This document shows positions 12,101 through 23,600 of a stretch of 64,000 bases of DNA, in pieces. The DNA is from Gonium pectorale. Taxonomy: Eukaryota; Chlorophyta; Chlorophyceae; Chlamydomonadales; Volvocaceae. The notes beneath the pieces are model-generated. The model did no database searches. It was given only the letters and a program-made list of their open reading frames with translations, and had not been told where the DNA came from. Where the stretch lies: positions 340,674-404,673 of the forward strand of contig LSYV01000072.1 of the NCBI GenBank assembly GCA_001584585.1, in the 5' to 3' direction. Position numbers and translations under genes: made by a program. Within the stretch, counting starts at the first letter, position 1; each line of letters starts with the position of its first letter.

Positions 12101-13001
12101 TTGGGCACCTGTGTGCACCTGTTACGCACACGCCAGTTGTCCCGATCCCATCTCCATTGCCGCCCGCTCGCCGGCTGCCGCCCACACGCCCGCCCGCCTG
12201 CCTCGACAGTTCGCGCACCGCATCCACCTGCCGGTCATCACGCACCCCAACGTCAGCTTCCTGGTCTGCCCCAACATGGAGCGCCAGCGCGCGCAGCGGC
12301 GCATGGCCGCCGGCGAGGGCGACTGCGCGCAGATCCCCATGGAGGCGGGCATGGTGTTCGAGGTGCGTGTGTGTATGTGTGGCGTCGCCCACGTTGTGGC
12401 GTTGTCTGCGCATGCGACGGCGTGCTTGGTCTCAGCCTTGGGAGGTAGTGGGTTTGGAAGGCAGCCTCCTTTCCCGACCGTCGACACAACAGGCTGAGCG
12501 CGGATGGTGGAGGGGAGGGGTCGGGGTAGGGTCCCGAGGTCGCATCAGCCTTTGGAGGCGGGTGGCGCAGCTGACAACCTGACAATGTCTTTGTAGCAAT
12601 GCGCACAGGATGGGGTTTATGAGCTCATTATCCCGCATGCACCTCCCCCGCTGCAACACTCTCTCAAACACCGCGCGGCAGGCATCTGCTTTGCAGCGGC
12701 TCCTCATCGCACCACGGTGTTGCGGGCCCACCACCTCACCCTACAACTGCGGCCCCGTTCCGCCCGCCACGCAAACCTCCGCCACACCCGTCCCCGCCCG
12801 CACCACCCTTCCGCCCCCTCCCAGCTGAACAACCGCGTGCTGCACAAGGTGCTCAACCGGAGCCAGGTCAAGCGCGTGCAGCTGGTGGTGGACGTGGCGG
12901 AGACGCCGCGCACGCCGCGCCGCCTCAAGCCGGGGACCGTCTGCAACTACCAGAACGCCGTGGTGGTGTGCCCCAAGGACAGCGTGCTGCCGCTGAGCTA
13001 G
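6101..13001 (+). CDS. Type II membrane protein: beta-propeller fused to an Asp/Asn-hydroxylase-type 2-oxoglutarate oxygenase
   Basis: Predicted exons: 6101-6454, 6561-6696, 7182-7255, 7679-7759, 7857-7955, 8433-8618, 9233-9353, 9702-10186, 10427-10483, 10906-11003, 11313-11430, 11829-11933, 12210-12362, 12825-13001 (747 residues, all phases consistent). Residues 1-20 are basic and 21-38 form one membrane segment (a type II signal anchor). Residues of about 120-400 contain repeated beta-propeller-like strands such as GDKVYVANTEGGEVQELSF, SGLVAIDPASGVL and LAAVDLATGRLLW. The C-terminal domain matches the aspartyl/asparaginyl beta-hydroxylase family in its HxD-containing form: H630-x-D632 in IKAHKDMGGYA, then HRIHLPVITHPNVSF, then distal His696 in NNRVLHKVLN and Arg706 as the likely 2-oxoglutarate ligand. 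So it is probably an active Fe(II) dioxygenase facing the ER/Golgi lumen. The substrate is unknown. An Ala/Arg-rich insert is present around 9890-10020. Confidence 0.85.
8676..8875 (+). repeat. G-rich low-complexity tract in an intron
   Basis: About 200 bases made almost only of G with scattered A, T and C (GGGGAGGGG-type units) on the sense strand of the hydroxylase gene, in the intron after exon 6. Multiple G runs could form quadruplexes in the nascent RNA or support an R-loop. Confidence 0.7.
10219..10254 (+). repeat. 36-bp intronic element, copy A
   Basis: CCAGGGCTTCTCAACTGAGAATGCCTTCCAACCCTC in the hydroxylase gene intron after 10186 is matched at 62376-62411 in the helicase gene with only two or three differences. 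Only short flanking C-rich DNA is shared. Confidence 0.75.
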
Positions 13002-14450
13002 CGGTGGTGGACGCGGCTGGCGGGCGGGCGGGCGGGACGGCGGGACGGCGGCGGCATGTCAGAGTGGGGGCCTGACGACTGTCGCCCGGAGCGCCGCGCC
13101 ATCGTTGCCGCTTGAGTTCTTGTGACCTCCTCATGACGGGCAGGGGACTGCGCACTGCCGCAGCGCCAGCGATGGCGGCCTCTAGTGGACGGCGGCGGTG
13201 GCGGTAGCGGCGCCTGATGAATGCCGCCTTGTGGGGCTGCCGCCGCGCGAGCGGGCGGTGGGGCTGCCGGGCCTGGAGGGGCAAGGTGGGCTCCCAGCTC
13301 GTCGGCCGCGTGCGCCAGAGTATGCCGCCGGGCGCCCCGTGTAGGTCCGCCCTCATTGACTCCGTTACTCATGATGGGCAGCTCGAGGGGAGTGGCGGCT
13401 TGAGCGCTGGTGGATGGGTCCGGTGTGCGCTTGCTCAAGGGGGCGGCGGTGGCGGCGGGCATACGTCTTGGGGCGCCGGCTGCCCAGCGCATTCGGCTCT
13501 GGTCACGGCTGTGGTGGGCACCGGTGTTGCCGTGGAGGCGCGGTGGCGAGCCGCACGCCGAGCGCACGGTACGCTCTGCACATCTGCCAGTCGGATCGGG
13601 GTTGGCTGTCAAAGATAGGGCATGGCTTCTGTATGCAGGACACATGGCTACCTTTGCGCTTCAACACAAACTAGCTTGTTGTCTGGTGCAACGCTATGTT
13701 ATTTAGGTCATATGACGTGCGCGAGAGGCTGCAAACTGCCCCTTGCTCGTGCGCTGCGTGCGTGCAAGAAGGGCGCGTGATCACGTGTCGTTGAGCGTCG
13801 GGGTCAAGGGCTTGACCCCATTCTTCCTTGGCTGCGAAAGCAGTGGTGGGGCTTCCCTCCCCCATCTGACTGTTCCAGTGCGGCGGCGTGCTCCTTGGGG
13901 CAGCCCTCAAGGGGCGAGGGAAGGCAGGGGAGTGCAGAGCCGGGCCCGCGGATTCTTTCTTGAGCCCGACACTGCGATGCAGGGTCGAGCACCTTGCTCC
14001 GATTTCGTGTGCAGAATGTTGTTCTTTGGGGACCATCGGGGAACTGCTGGGGTGCGTGCATGTGCGGTCGACCCACGGGGCGGCGTCTTACACGGCCTTG
14101 CCTCTTCAATGGCCCTTTCGGCCGCTGCTATGGCATAGCGTTGTTCCTTGCCTTCTTCTATACAGCGATGTCTAGCAACAGGAAGTGGCCGCTACGGTAT
14201 TGGCAACGAAGGTTCCGGGATCGTTCTGGCAGCGCAATTCCATGCGGCAGCCCTATTTTCCTGACCATTTTATGAATATGTAAAGAACTCCCAACGTCGG
14301 ATTGCTCCAATTCAGGTCTTGTAGGAAAGCCTCCAAGAATGTCGCAGATGTTGCTTTCCCATCGTCTTCAGCGGCCGACCGCCCGTGGGCAATCCCAGCG
14401 GTGTCGCACATCACGGATCCGGATTGTTGTCCAAGCGCGACAGAAGGTGG
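13002..14450. other. Intergenic region between the hydroxylase and glucokinase genes
   Basis: No gene recognised. It should contain the 3' untranslated region of the hydroxylase gene and the promoter of the glucokinase gene. ORFs here lack conserved motifs and have the biased composition of GC-rich noncoding DNA. Confidence 0.4.
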
Positions 14451-17400
14451 ATGCATGTTGCGATGGAAGTGCGGAACTCAAGCTATCTAGCTGACGCCCC
14501 CGTCTACGACGCGCAGGCACACGACGCTGTGGTGCTAGTAGGGGACATCGGCGGCACCAATGCGCGTCTGTCGGCGTGGCGCGCTGAGCTTGACAGCCCT
14601 ACGGCGACGGAGCTCTTTGCAAAGGTGCGCGCCATCCTCCCCCTTCCCCTCCTCGCCCCCCCCCACTGCTCCCCCCTTTCCTTGCGGCAAAGCGACGCAC
14701 CGACGAGCGAACGAGTGTGCTGGCAGCCCGTCACCGCCGCCCCCGCCCCGCCCCGCTCTCCCCCCCCCGCCCCGCAGACCTACCCAACCGAGTCCTTCGC
14801 CACCTTTGACGCCGTGGTGGATGCCTTTCTGTCGGAGCCCGCCGTGCAGCTGAGCCCTCCACGGGCCGCCGCCCTGGCCATTGCGGGCGCCATCAGCAGC
14901 AACCGGTGCAACATGACCAACGTCAACTGGCTGGTGGACGGCGACGCGCTGTCCGCCAAGCACGGCTTCCGGTACGTTACGCACGAATGCGGCCCCCCCT
15001 CCCCCTCCCCTCCCCCAGACGCTTCCACACCGCATGCCCCTTCACGCCCCGTCACATGTCTTGCTCTGTACCCGCCCGCCCTGCTGGAAACGTCGCGCCT
15101 TCGGGCGTGTATGACCGTAGAGGCGGGCTCCCTCTTTCTGTGCAGGTTTCTCGTTTGTCAGACCACGACCGCCCCCCTTGGCATTCCCCCGGCACCTTGC
15201 AACCCACACCCGCCCAGCGGGTCACCACACCGTGTGCCTCTTTGACATCCCCAGCGGGCGGCGTGCCCCCTGCCCTGCCCCGCAGCGTGTCGCTGCTCAA
15301 CGACTTTGAGGCGGTTGGGTACGGCATCCCCGCCCTGGAGCCCAACGACCTGGTCACCCTCAACGACGCGCCCGTGCTGCCGCGGGTGGGGCTTGCCGGC
15401 AACCCTGCGCGTCAGGGAGGGTTGCCTACCTGGCCGTACGCCCGGGGCGTGAGGGTGGGAGCCGCAGCAGAGGTTGGGCCAAAGTCCGCAGGGTCGACGA
15501 TTCCCGTCTGGTCGGGGAACCGGTGAGCGCCGAGAACATGCGTGCTGCGCGGCCCCGCCCGCACGTACGCGCCCGCTGGCCTTTCGGTGTAGGTTCAGCG
15601 CCCGCCCACTCATCCACCCCTTGTTTGTTGCGTGAGGCCGAAGCGCGCGCGGGCATGCACACATAGCACAAACGCATCGGGCGTTTGCCCATCTGGCCGC
15701 AGCCCCCGTAGTCCCGACAGGCTGCCATGGCGCTCCATGTCCTACCCCACTTCCTCCAAGCGGCGGACTTGCTGCTGTTGCAGCAGTAGCGGCAGCAGCT
15801 GCAGCGAACTGGCACGCGCGTGCGCGTGGGCCCCCCCTCCCGTCCCCCTCTCGCCTGTCTGCACCATCTGCACCAGGCCCCCAAGGTGGTCATGGGCCCC
15901 GGCACCGGCCTGGGCGCCGCGCAGCTGATGTGGGACACCGGCCTGGGCGCGTACAAGGTCTGGCCAGGTGAGGCCAGGTCGCACGCCACACGATGGAGTG
16001 GGTCCGGCGGCGTGGGGTTGGGCTCCGCCGGTGGTGGGGCTGGACGGCCAGCCGGGGAGCGAGGGAGGCCACCGCCGTGACGTGGCGAACACGCGCGCGA
16101 CACGTTGATCTCTTCGCTCCACCCGTGGGTTCCCTGGGTTCCTCTATTGGGTGGTGGCGCGGCGATGTGGAACCCGGTGGCCCCGCTGGTGTGGGAAATG
16201 CACGGTAGCTGCACCTAGCAGCTGCACACGGGGCCGTCAGACCGGGCGGGCGCCGCGTTGTCTGGGCCCGCGGCTACCGGGGCCGGCGTCCCAGTGCCGC
16301 ACCGGTCTCTTGCGACCCCTGATGCGAGCGTCCCGCTGCTCCTTCCACTTCTCCTTCTCGCTCTCTCTCGCGCGCAGGCGAGGGATCCCACGCCACCTTC
16401 GCGCCGCGGGGCTGGAAGCAAAAGGCGCTGGCGCGGTACGTCACCACCCTGCACGGCCACTGCGAGATAGAGCAGGTGCGAGCGCGGGGCGGGCGGGGAT
16501 GGGGGGGCGCGGGGGGGACGCGGAAGGGCGGCAGGGAGGATGGGGGAAGAGGGCAGAGAGCATGGCAAAGGGGCGGGAGCGCGGAGGGGGAGACAAGGCT
16601 CGAGAAGGAGTTGCGGACTTGCTCGTTGAGTTGAGATGCAGCGAAGGGGCTCGTTAAGAGCACGGCTGGGGTGTACGCGCGCAGCACAGGCGACCTGCCC
16701 GCACCTGCCCTCGCCGCGCGTGCAGGTGGCTTGCGGCAGCGGCCTGGAGCTGATCTACGAGTTCCTGCAGACCGACGAGGCCGCCAACCGGCCCGAGCTG
16801 CTGGTGGGCGCCAGGAGCAAGAAGGTGAGGCCAGGCCGGGGGATGGGGCGGGTGGGCGTTTGCCTGGCTTCGCAAGTACGCACGTCCACCTTGTCAGAGG
16901 TGGGGGGGATACTACCGGGACGTGGATGGGCTGGGAGTTGCACCAAGTACCCGTCTCCCGTCCTCTCCGTTGCTCCCATCCAGCACCTACCGTGTGCTCG
17001 GCAAGCCCGCTCCCGCTCTGCTCCGCGCTCTCCCCTTCCCCCGTCCCTTTTCTCCCCTCCGCAGAAGGCGGCTGACATCAGCGCCGCAGCGCTGCTGGGC
17101 ACCGACCCGCTGGCGGTGGAGGCGGTGGACCTCATGTTTGCAATCGTGGGCGCCGAGGCGGGGGCCATGGCGCTGAGGTGCCTGGCCAAAGGTGCGAGGC
17201 GCCGCGGTCCACCGTGCCCCCAGGAGGGGGAAGGGGGCCGCCGTGCAGGGCATGGCAGGGCTGGACGGGGCATGTCGGCATGCAGGCGGGGTGCGCGCCA
17301 CGGCTGGGGATTGCGGGACGGCGGCTGGGAGCCGAATCGGGGCATGTGCGGTGCGTGTGCGGCGGTCGGTCTTGCGGCAGGACGCGGCGGCCCCATAGGT

Positions 17401-18467
17401 TGTTTTCGGGGCGCAACGAGGATATTGCCTTACAGAAAACACCGAATGCGTGCCGGGCGGTTGCGCACACCCCGGAAGGGTATCGCACTCCGCTCCACCT
17501 CAGACGACAACACCCTCTTACACGTGGCGAGGTCGACACGGTCACGCCACATCGGGCGCGCAACCCCACTGCATGCGCCGGGACTCTCCGCACACCGGCA
17601 GGCCGCCACGCCGGGACCGCAAACGGCGCTCCGGCGCTCGGGCGGAGCCGTCTGCAACGATAAACGCGTGTTGCACCCAGCGCCCTGGACCAAACAAACA
17701 ACAACGGATCCGATCAGGCAGTCCACGAGGGACGGCGCTGCGCTTGCACATTCCCGCTCTGCCTGCTGCATGCGCCCAGGCATGCTAATTATTCTCTCCA
17801 TTACCGTCACTTCTCACAAGGTAAAGTGCTCTCTCTCTCACACACACACGCTCTCTCTCCCCTCTCTCACGCACTTCAGGCGCGCACTCACGCACACGCT
17901 GCATAAGTCGCTCCTGCGCATGTAGGTTCGACACTCGACACGAGAATCCGGCACTCGCTTGCTGCAACTCCCTTGCGCAGCTCCGCTGGCGGAAGCCGCC
18001 AGCCCCCGCCCCCCCGGTGCACCCGCCTCCACGCCTGCGTCCGTTGCGCCGCGCATTGCTCCCCGAGCCCACCAGGATCCATCGGGCCCCCGTCAGCCCC
18101 TTGGCTGCCTACGCGACGGCTCTCGCCTGCCGCATGCCTGTGACCCGCGCCGTCCAAACATCCCTGTCCGCCCCCCGCGCCGCTAGCATTCACACTGCTC
18201 GCCGGCGCGTCGTTGTTAGCTTGTTACCCCGCGCCGCCCTTCGCACCTATCTGCACCGCCCGACCAGGTGGCGTCTACATCGCCGGCGGCATAACGCCCA
18301 AGCTGCTGCCCCGCGTGCGCGCCGGCGCGCTGCTGGAGGGCTTCCTCATGCGCAAGGGCCGGTCGCCCTTCCACAAGATCCTCACCGAAACGCCGCTCTT
18401 CGTCATCACCAACGAGAAGGTCGGCCAGATCGGGGCGCGCGAGGTCGCCAAGCGGCTCCTGGACTGA
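14451..18467 (+). CDS. glk: Glucokinase, bacterial (ROK-like/Glk) type
   Basis: Phosphorylates glucose with ATP to glucose 6-phosphate. Predicted exons: 14451-14624, 14778-14971, 15286-15385, 15877-15967, 16378-16475, 16726-16824, 17065-17191, 18268-18467; 360 residues. Motifs: phosphate-binding GDIGGTNARL at 31-40; LLNDF with N128-D129, the catalytic Asp in this family; GPGTGLG at 163-169; PGEGSH at 186-191, whose Glu and His hold the sugar; EQVACGSGLELIYEF as the third sugar-contact block; and VYIAGGITPK near the end. This is the bacterial/cyanobacterial-type fold, not the hexokinase of land plants and animals. It is some 40 residues longer than bacterial Glk, mainly at the N-terminus. The start could instead be the second Met at 14463. 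No clear transit peptide is visible, so cytosolic action is likely. The last intron (17192-18267) is unusually long and carries a CT/CA microsatellite. Confidence 0.9.
15066..15160 (+). repeat. Member of dispersed repeat family 1 (in a glucokinase intron)
   Basis: Its core reads ACGTCGCGCCTTCGGGCGTG, then TATGACCGTAGAGGCGGGCT, then CCCTCTTTCTGTGCAGGTTT. Related, diverged copies lie at about 1035-1120, 45168-45215, 47055-47150, 54161-54240 and 56757-56815, all in the same orientation. Confidence 0.65.
17827..17878 (+). repeat. CT/CA microsatellite in the last glucokinase intron
   Basis: Runs of TCTCTCTC, then CACACACACA, then CTCTCTCTC. A simple repeat, probably length-polymorphic. Confidence 0.8.
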
Positions 18468-19649
18468 GCGATGGCGGCTCCGGCTACTTCAGTGAACGAA
18501 CATCGCAGGGGGTGGGGGGCAATCAGCGCTGGGTGAAGAGGCGGGGACCAGGTGTTCCGGCGCACGTTGGAGTGGGACTCCGGAATATAGGGACGGCGGG
18601 CTGGAGGATGGCATCCTGGCATGGCGCCGGCATGACAGCGTGTCTGTAGTAGCTGGGGTCCACATGTGGACAGGGTCGGCGGGTTGCGTAGAGGGCTGCT
18701 CGTCGCAGCTGGCTGCGGCGCGGCCCGTTGGGCACTTCGGCATTCGGACTCCCTCCTTGGGGTCGGTGCTGGCGGCCGGGGAGGATCTGCGGGGACCACA
18801 GCGCCGACCGGTGGTCCGCGGGCACCGCGGGCGCGAGGGCGACGACACTGGTGCCGCTGCTGGCTCGGGCGGCGGCACAGCAGCTCACGCCGTGACCCCA
18901 TGTGACGCTGCGCCTCCGCGCCTTTGCAAGGGGGGGCGGGCGCGAGGTAGCTGTGGGCTGCCATTGCGCCCCGGAGCGACTGCGCGCTGCCGTGAGAGGA
19001 GAGCTAGGGGGCTGGGGAATCTGGAGCTGTATGGCGGGTGCGGGAATCGTGCAGCGGGGATCGTCCAGACGGCGCCGCGGCCACGGCCCGGATGGCTGGT
19101 TCATCGGGGCGAGCCCAGGACGCACCGGCCGGACTGAAGCTGTGCGAGGCGTCTTTGTAAGGCACATGTGCGCTGCCCGGCCTATCTATCGGTGCTGCTG
19201 CCCGTCAGCCAGGCCCTAGCCAGCTGGGTGGCGGATTGCAGGCGTCGGCCGGGAGGCCCTCCGCCGCGCTGGGCGGCGCCGCCGACAGCCCGCCGTGTCC
19301 GATTGAGCCCTGCTACATGCGCCGCCGCGGCTCCTGGAGCATCCCTCCGTTGCCGCCGCTGTCGCCCACAGCGTGCCCCTCCGAACCGGCGCTTGCGGCT
19401 GTTGCTCTTGCCGGCGCCGCTGCTGCGGGCGCCGCGCAGGGCCGCCTTCGCTTCACGCCCACGCCGGCAGGGACTATCCAGCCGCCAGGTCCCCGCTGCT
19501 GATAACGCCTCCGCTGCACGTCCGAACGCCGCGCCTCGGTCCACATATCATGCCAATCGGCCGAACGCCGAGCCGACTGCCTGCATCAAGTCCTGCCGCG
19601 CCATCGCCTCCCGCTGCGCTGCCGCCCAGTCCTCCCAGACTCCTCCTCC
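18468..19649. other. Convergent intergenic region
   Basis: Lies between the tails of the glucokinase gene (plus) and the small plastid-type gene (minus). No gene recognised; it should hold both 3' untranslated regions. Confidence 0.4.
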
Positions 19650-20453
19650 CTAGTTCTGCGCCGCCGCCTCCCGCTGCTTGGCGCGAACCTCGTTCAGGGA
19701 GGCCCGCGCGTACGCGATCTCGGCGCGCAGCTCATCAATGGCGGCCTGGGGGTCCTGGGGCGCCGGCGCCGCCGCGCCGCCGGCTCCGGAGCCGCCGGAA
19801 CCAGAGGATGCTGAGCCAGCGCTGGCCGACGAGCTCTCTGGCAGGAAGCCGCTGCCCGCCATCTCCTTGCGCGCCAGCGCCATTACCTCCTCCTGCGGAG
19901 AGTGGGATTGGGTTTCGGGACGAGTTTGGTGCGGCGCGAGGTACCAGAGCGGATACGGACGCAGTGTGCAAGGGGGGCTATGCGCAGGCGTGTGTGTGGA
20001 GGCCGGGCACGGGCAGGGATCCACGCTCCGCTTTAAGCTGCTCCTAGGCAGAGGAGCCCTGAGCGGGAGGGGGGGGGGCGGGCGGACGGGGCCTACCTGG
20101 AAATCGGCAATTCGCTGCGGCCGCTCAGCCAGCGTCTTGCTGACTTCGCTCACGAGGTCAATGACCGCCTCACTGAGGCGCCGGTTGAGCGTGATGGCGA
20201 ACGCGCGGCCGTAGAAGAAGGCAGTCAGGATTTCCGGGCTGGGGTCTGCACAGCAGCCAATGGCATGTTAAGGCACCTGCCCGACAGGCGTCGCCACCAG
20301 CTGCTGGCCCACGCCAGTCCACCCATCAAGCAAGCGTCACTCATCAAACGCACCTGAGCCGCTACGCTGTGCCTGAACCCGCACAGCTGCTGCCCTCCGT
20401 TGTGTGCTGCGCGTGTGGGTGGCTGGCGCCGCGCGGGCGCGTGAGGCCAGCAT
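19650..20453 (-). CDS. Small, probably plastid-targeted conserved protein (FYGRAFA motif)
   Basis: Predicted exons (minus): 20453-20354, 20245-20097, 19892-19650; 163 residues. The first 33 residues look like a chloroplast transit peptide (Ala/Arg/Ser/Thr-rich, no acidic residues). The core carries ILTAFFYGRAFAITLNRRL followed by VSEVSKTLAERPQRIADFQ and EEVMALARKEM. This layout resembles a short conserved protein of cyanobacteria and plastids with a YGRAFA motif and no established function (I think DUF6825, but cannot confirm the number). A Ser/Gly/Ala linker then leads to a C-terminal helix, IDELRAEIAYARASLNEVRA, which looks coiled-coil. The start is the first ATG in the transit-peptide exon. 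It is head-to-head with the magnesium-channel gene, only 227 bp away. Confidence 0.7.
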
Positions 20454-20680
20454 TACTCCGCGTTTGGGTTCAGGGTGTCAGTAAGATATCGATGGCCGAT
20501 TCGCGCTCACAGTTATCTGCTGCGGCCCAAATGGGCTTCGGGACCGTCCTCTGACATAAGAATGGCGCGGTTCCGGTACGACCGTTGACATTTTTGGAGC
20601 TAGGCCACTCGAGGCCCAGCCGCGAGGCGTTACATCAGTCACAGGTCAAATAAATCACCAATTCAAAATGTCTTAGAGCC
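20454..20680. promoter_or_regulatory. Compact bidirectional promoter region
   Basis: A 227-bp gap between two divergent start codons (the plastid-type protein and the MRS2-type channel). It includes the palindrome GCCCAAATGGGC near 20525 and a more AT-rich stretch just before 20681. Both transcripts must start within it. Confidence 0.5.
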
Positions 20681-23600
20681 ATGTTTCATCGCGTACACGC
20701 TTCGCCTACGTCACAAGGATACAGGGCTTTGGGCGGCGAGGTGCACAGCCACACCTCGCTAAGCCCAGAGCTCTCGGGGCATGGTGCACACGTAGACGGC
20801 GGGGCCGGTCCGCCCCCGGCCCTCCACCGGAGCAACACTCTCACGGCAGCCAAGTCGTTCGGCGACCTGAAGGCGCTGGCTGGCCGCTCTCGAGCCAAAA
20901 AGAGCCGGTGAGTATCTGCGAGCTGCAGGCCTCGACGGCTTAGCGGACGAGCGTGCACTACGGCGGGCAGTCACGTGCGTCCATGAACGGCACGGCCTCC
21001 ATCTTCAGGGCAGCCGCCCCCCCCTGGCAGGCGGGGATGTCAATGCGTGTGGCATTGCTAAGACAGCTTTTCTTTCCGGGGGCATAGGATCCCTGGCCTT
21101 TATTTGCTCTCCTTAAACACGTACAGCCTCCTGACCATGGCACCGCCTCAAACCCTCGGCACAGGGCCATAAAATGGTTGGTCCTCCGGGCGAGCGGGGA
21201 GCGGCAGCTGTTCACGTTGGACAAGCGGCAGCTTATCCAGGTACGATCCCTGTCGCCGCACACTGCTGCCGCTTCCCGCCCGGTCGCGTGCCGTCAGCCC
21301 TTCCTCTTGTGCCGCATTCCCCCAGCCCAACCCACGCACCCGCGTCGCCACGAGAGAGCCTCGCGCCCTCCCATCCCGACCCCGCGCTACCAGACGTCTG
21401 CGCCCCAGGATGGATCCACACGCCTATCCCCAGCCCCAACGCCCACCCCAGCAGCCCGCTCTCTCGCTCTCCTCCCCCCTCCCGACAGACCTGCCGGCTG
21501 GAGATCCCCATCCGTGATATGCGCCTGATGGACTCGGCCCTGGGCACGGAGACGCTGGCGCAGCTGCTTGTGCGCGACAACGCCCTGGTGTTCAGCATGG
21601 AGCACGTGCGGTTGATCATAACGCACGACAAGGTGGGTGGTGGCTGGGCACCCGCACGTGCGCGTGTCTACGATGACGCGTGCATGTATGTGCTATGTAT
21701 GCGGTACGGAGTGCAGAAAGACATGCGTGCATGCATGCATGTGTGTACATGATATTGCGTGCGTGCTCAATACATATACGTGTGCACGCGTACGTGCAAA
21801 TCAACGCATACTGGTTTCAATGAATGCAGTGACGTGGGTGCGGGGCTGTGACTGGGGTGTGGTGGTACTGCCCATGCTGACCAAGGGGTGGCAGGGCGGA
21901 CGGATGGAGAGACGGACGCGCGGCAGCCCGAGAGGGGAGCGTGACGCAAGGGGGTTAGGAGGATAGAGGTGAGGGCGCCGGCGCGGGCCCCACCCCCACG
22001 AGCGCGGTATCGTTGAGCTCAGGCTGCGGTCGGGTGCCGGGCCCCGCCCCACAGGTTGTCGTGCCGCTCGACGACGGAGGCCAGCAGCCGCCTCCGCCCC
22101 CGGCGACGCCGCCGCCGGGCGCCGAGCGTGCCAGCGGCGCCAGCGGCGCCGGCGCCGGCGGCAACGGAGGCAGCGGCGGCCCGTACAACAACAATGAACT
22201 CAAAGACCGCTTCATCGCCCACTTGGAAGGGGTCGTGATGGACTGGGCGCTGCAGCACGGAGCCACGGTACTGCCGCCCACCGCCAGCAACGGCGGCGTC
22301 GCGCCGCCGTCAGGCGGCCCCGGCGCCGCCGGCTCCACCGTCGGCAGCCACCCGGCCGCCGCTGCGGTGGCGGCGGCGTCGCAGCTCACGCGCACGGGGA
22401 GCGGCTGCGGCGGGCTGCCGTTGCTGGCGGCGCAGCTGGAGGCGCACGTGGCGGCGGCCAACAGCAGCAACAAGGGGGCCACGCCGCGGGGCGGGCCCGG
22501 CTCCGTGACGGGCACGGGTGGCGGCGGCGCGCAGAGCGGCGGCGGCTGCGGCGGTGGTGGGGGTGGGCGGCGGCGGGGGAGGAGGTGGGCTGGGCAGCGA
22601 GACGGCCTCGCAGAACGCCTTTGATCCGGAGTACCAGCCGTTTGAGATGCGGGTGTTGGAGACCGCCCTATCGGAGGTGCGGCGCGAGCGTGGGCGGGCT
22701 GTGGGCTGCGAACCCCGATTTCATTGACCGCATGGGACTTATGGAGCTTGCTGTTCGCCGCGCCGCGGATGCAGTGGCGGCTTGTGGCGCACACAGTGAG
22801 TGGCCGGACCTGCGGAGGAGCGACACGCCAACTATGCCAATTTCCTCCCCGCTGCACGAGCATATGCAGCCACACCCTGACCCTCAGACCCGCGACCATC
22901 CCGGAGCCCCTCCCGCCACGCGCTTCAATCGCTGGCCGCCCACCCACTGGCCACCACTTCTCCCGGGGCCCCTCCCTCGCCTGCACGCTTCCACGCTCTA
23001 CCCATCAGCGCGCGCAGCTTCCTCGCTGACTGTGTAACCCCCTCCCCCAACCCGCTCCCCCCCACCCCCTCCCCCCTCCCCCCCGTCCCCGTCGCCACCT
23101 GTCGTTTCTCTCCCCAGCCTCCCGCCCCCGCCCCACGCACACCCCGCCGCGTAGATCTGCAGCCACCTTTCGCGGGAGGTGGACTCGCTGCAGCTCAGCT
23201 GCCAGCCCGCGCTGGAGGCGCTCATGAAGAACGCCGACACGGCCAACCTGGAGGCGGTGCGGCGCGTCAAGACGCAGCACGCGCGGCTGGTGACGCGCGT
23301 GACGGCGGCGCGGGAGGCGCTGGAGCGGCTGATGGGTGGGTGGCTGGGGGCGGGACTTGGGTGGTGGGTGGGTGGCTGGTAATGGAGAGGAAGGGTCGCG
23401 GGTCGGTGCGGGGTGAGGCGGATGCCGCGGTCGCCCGGGGCCAGCGACCCCGCACGGCGCGTCGTGGGTTGGTGCGGAGCGGGCGGCTGCTGTCCCGGGC
23501 TGGGCTGGGTTCGCCAGCCCGCCGCCGCCTGCATGTGCGCGCCGCACACCGTACGTGAGGTGGCTGGTTGACGCCAAGGTGGTGCACGCGGTATCGCAAC

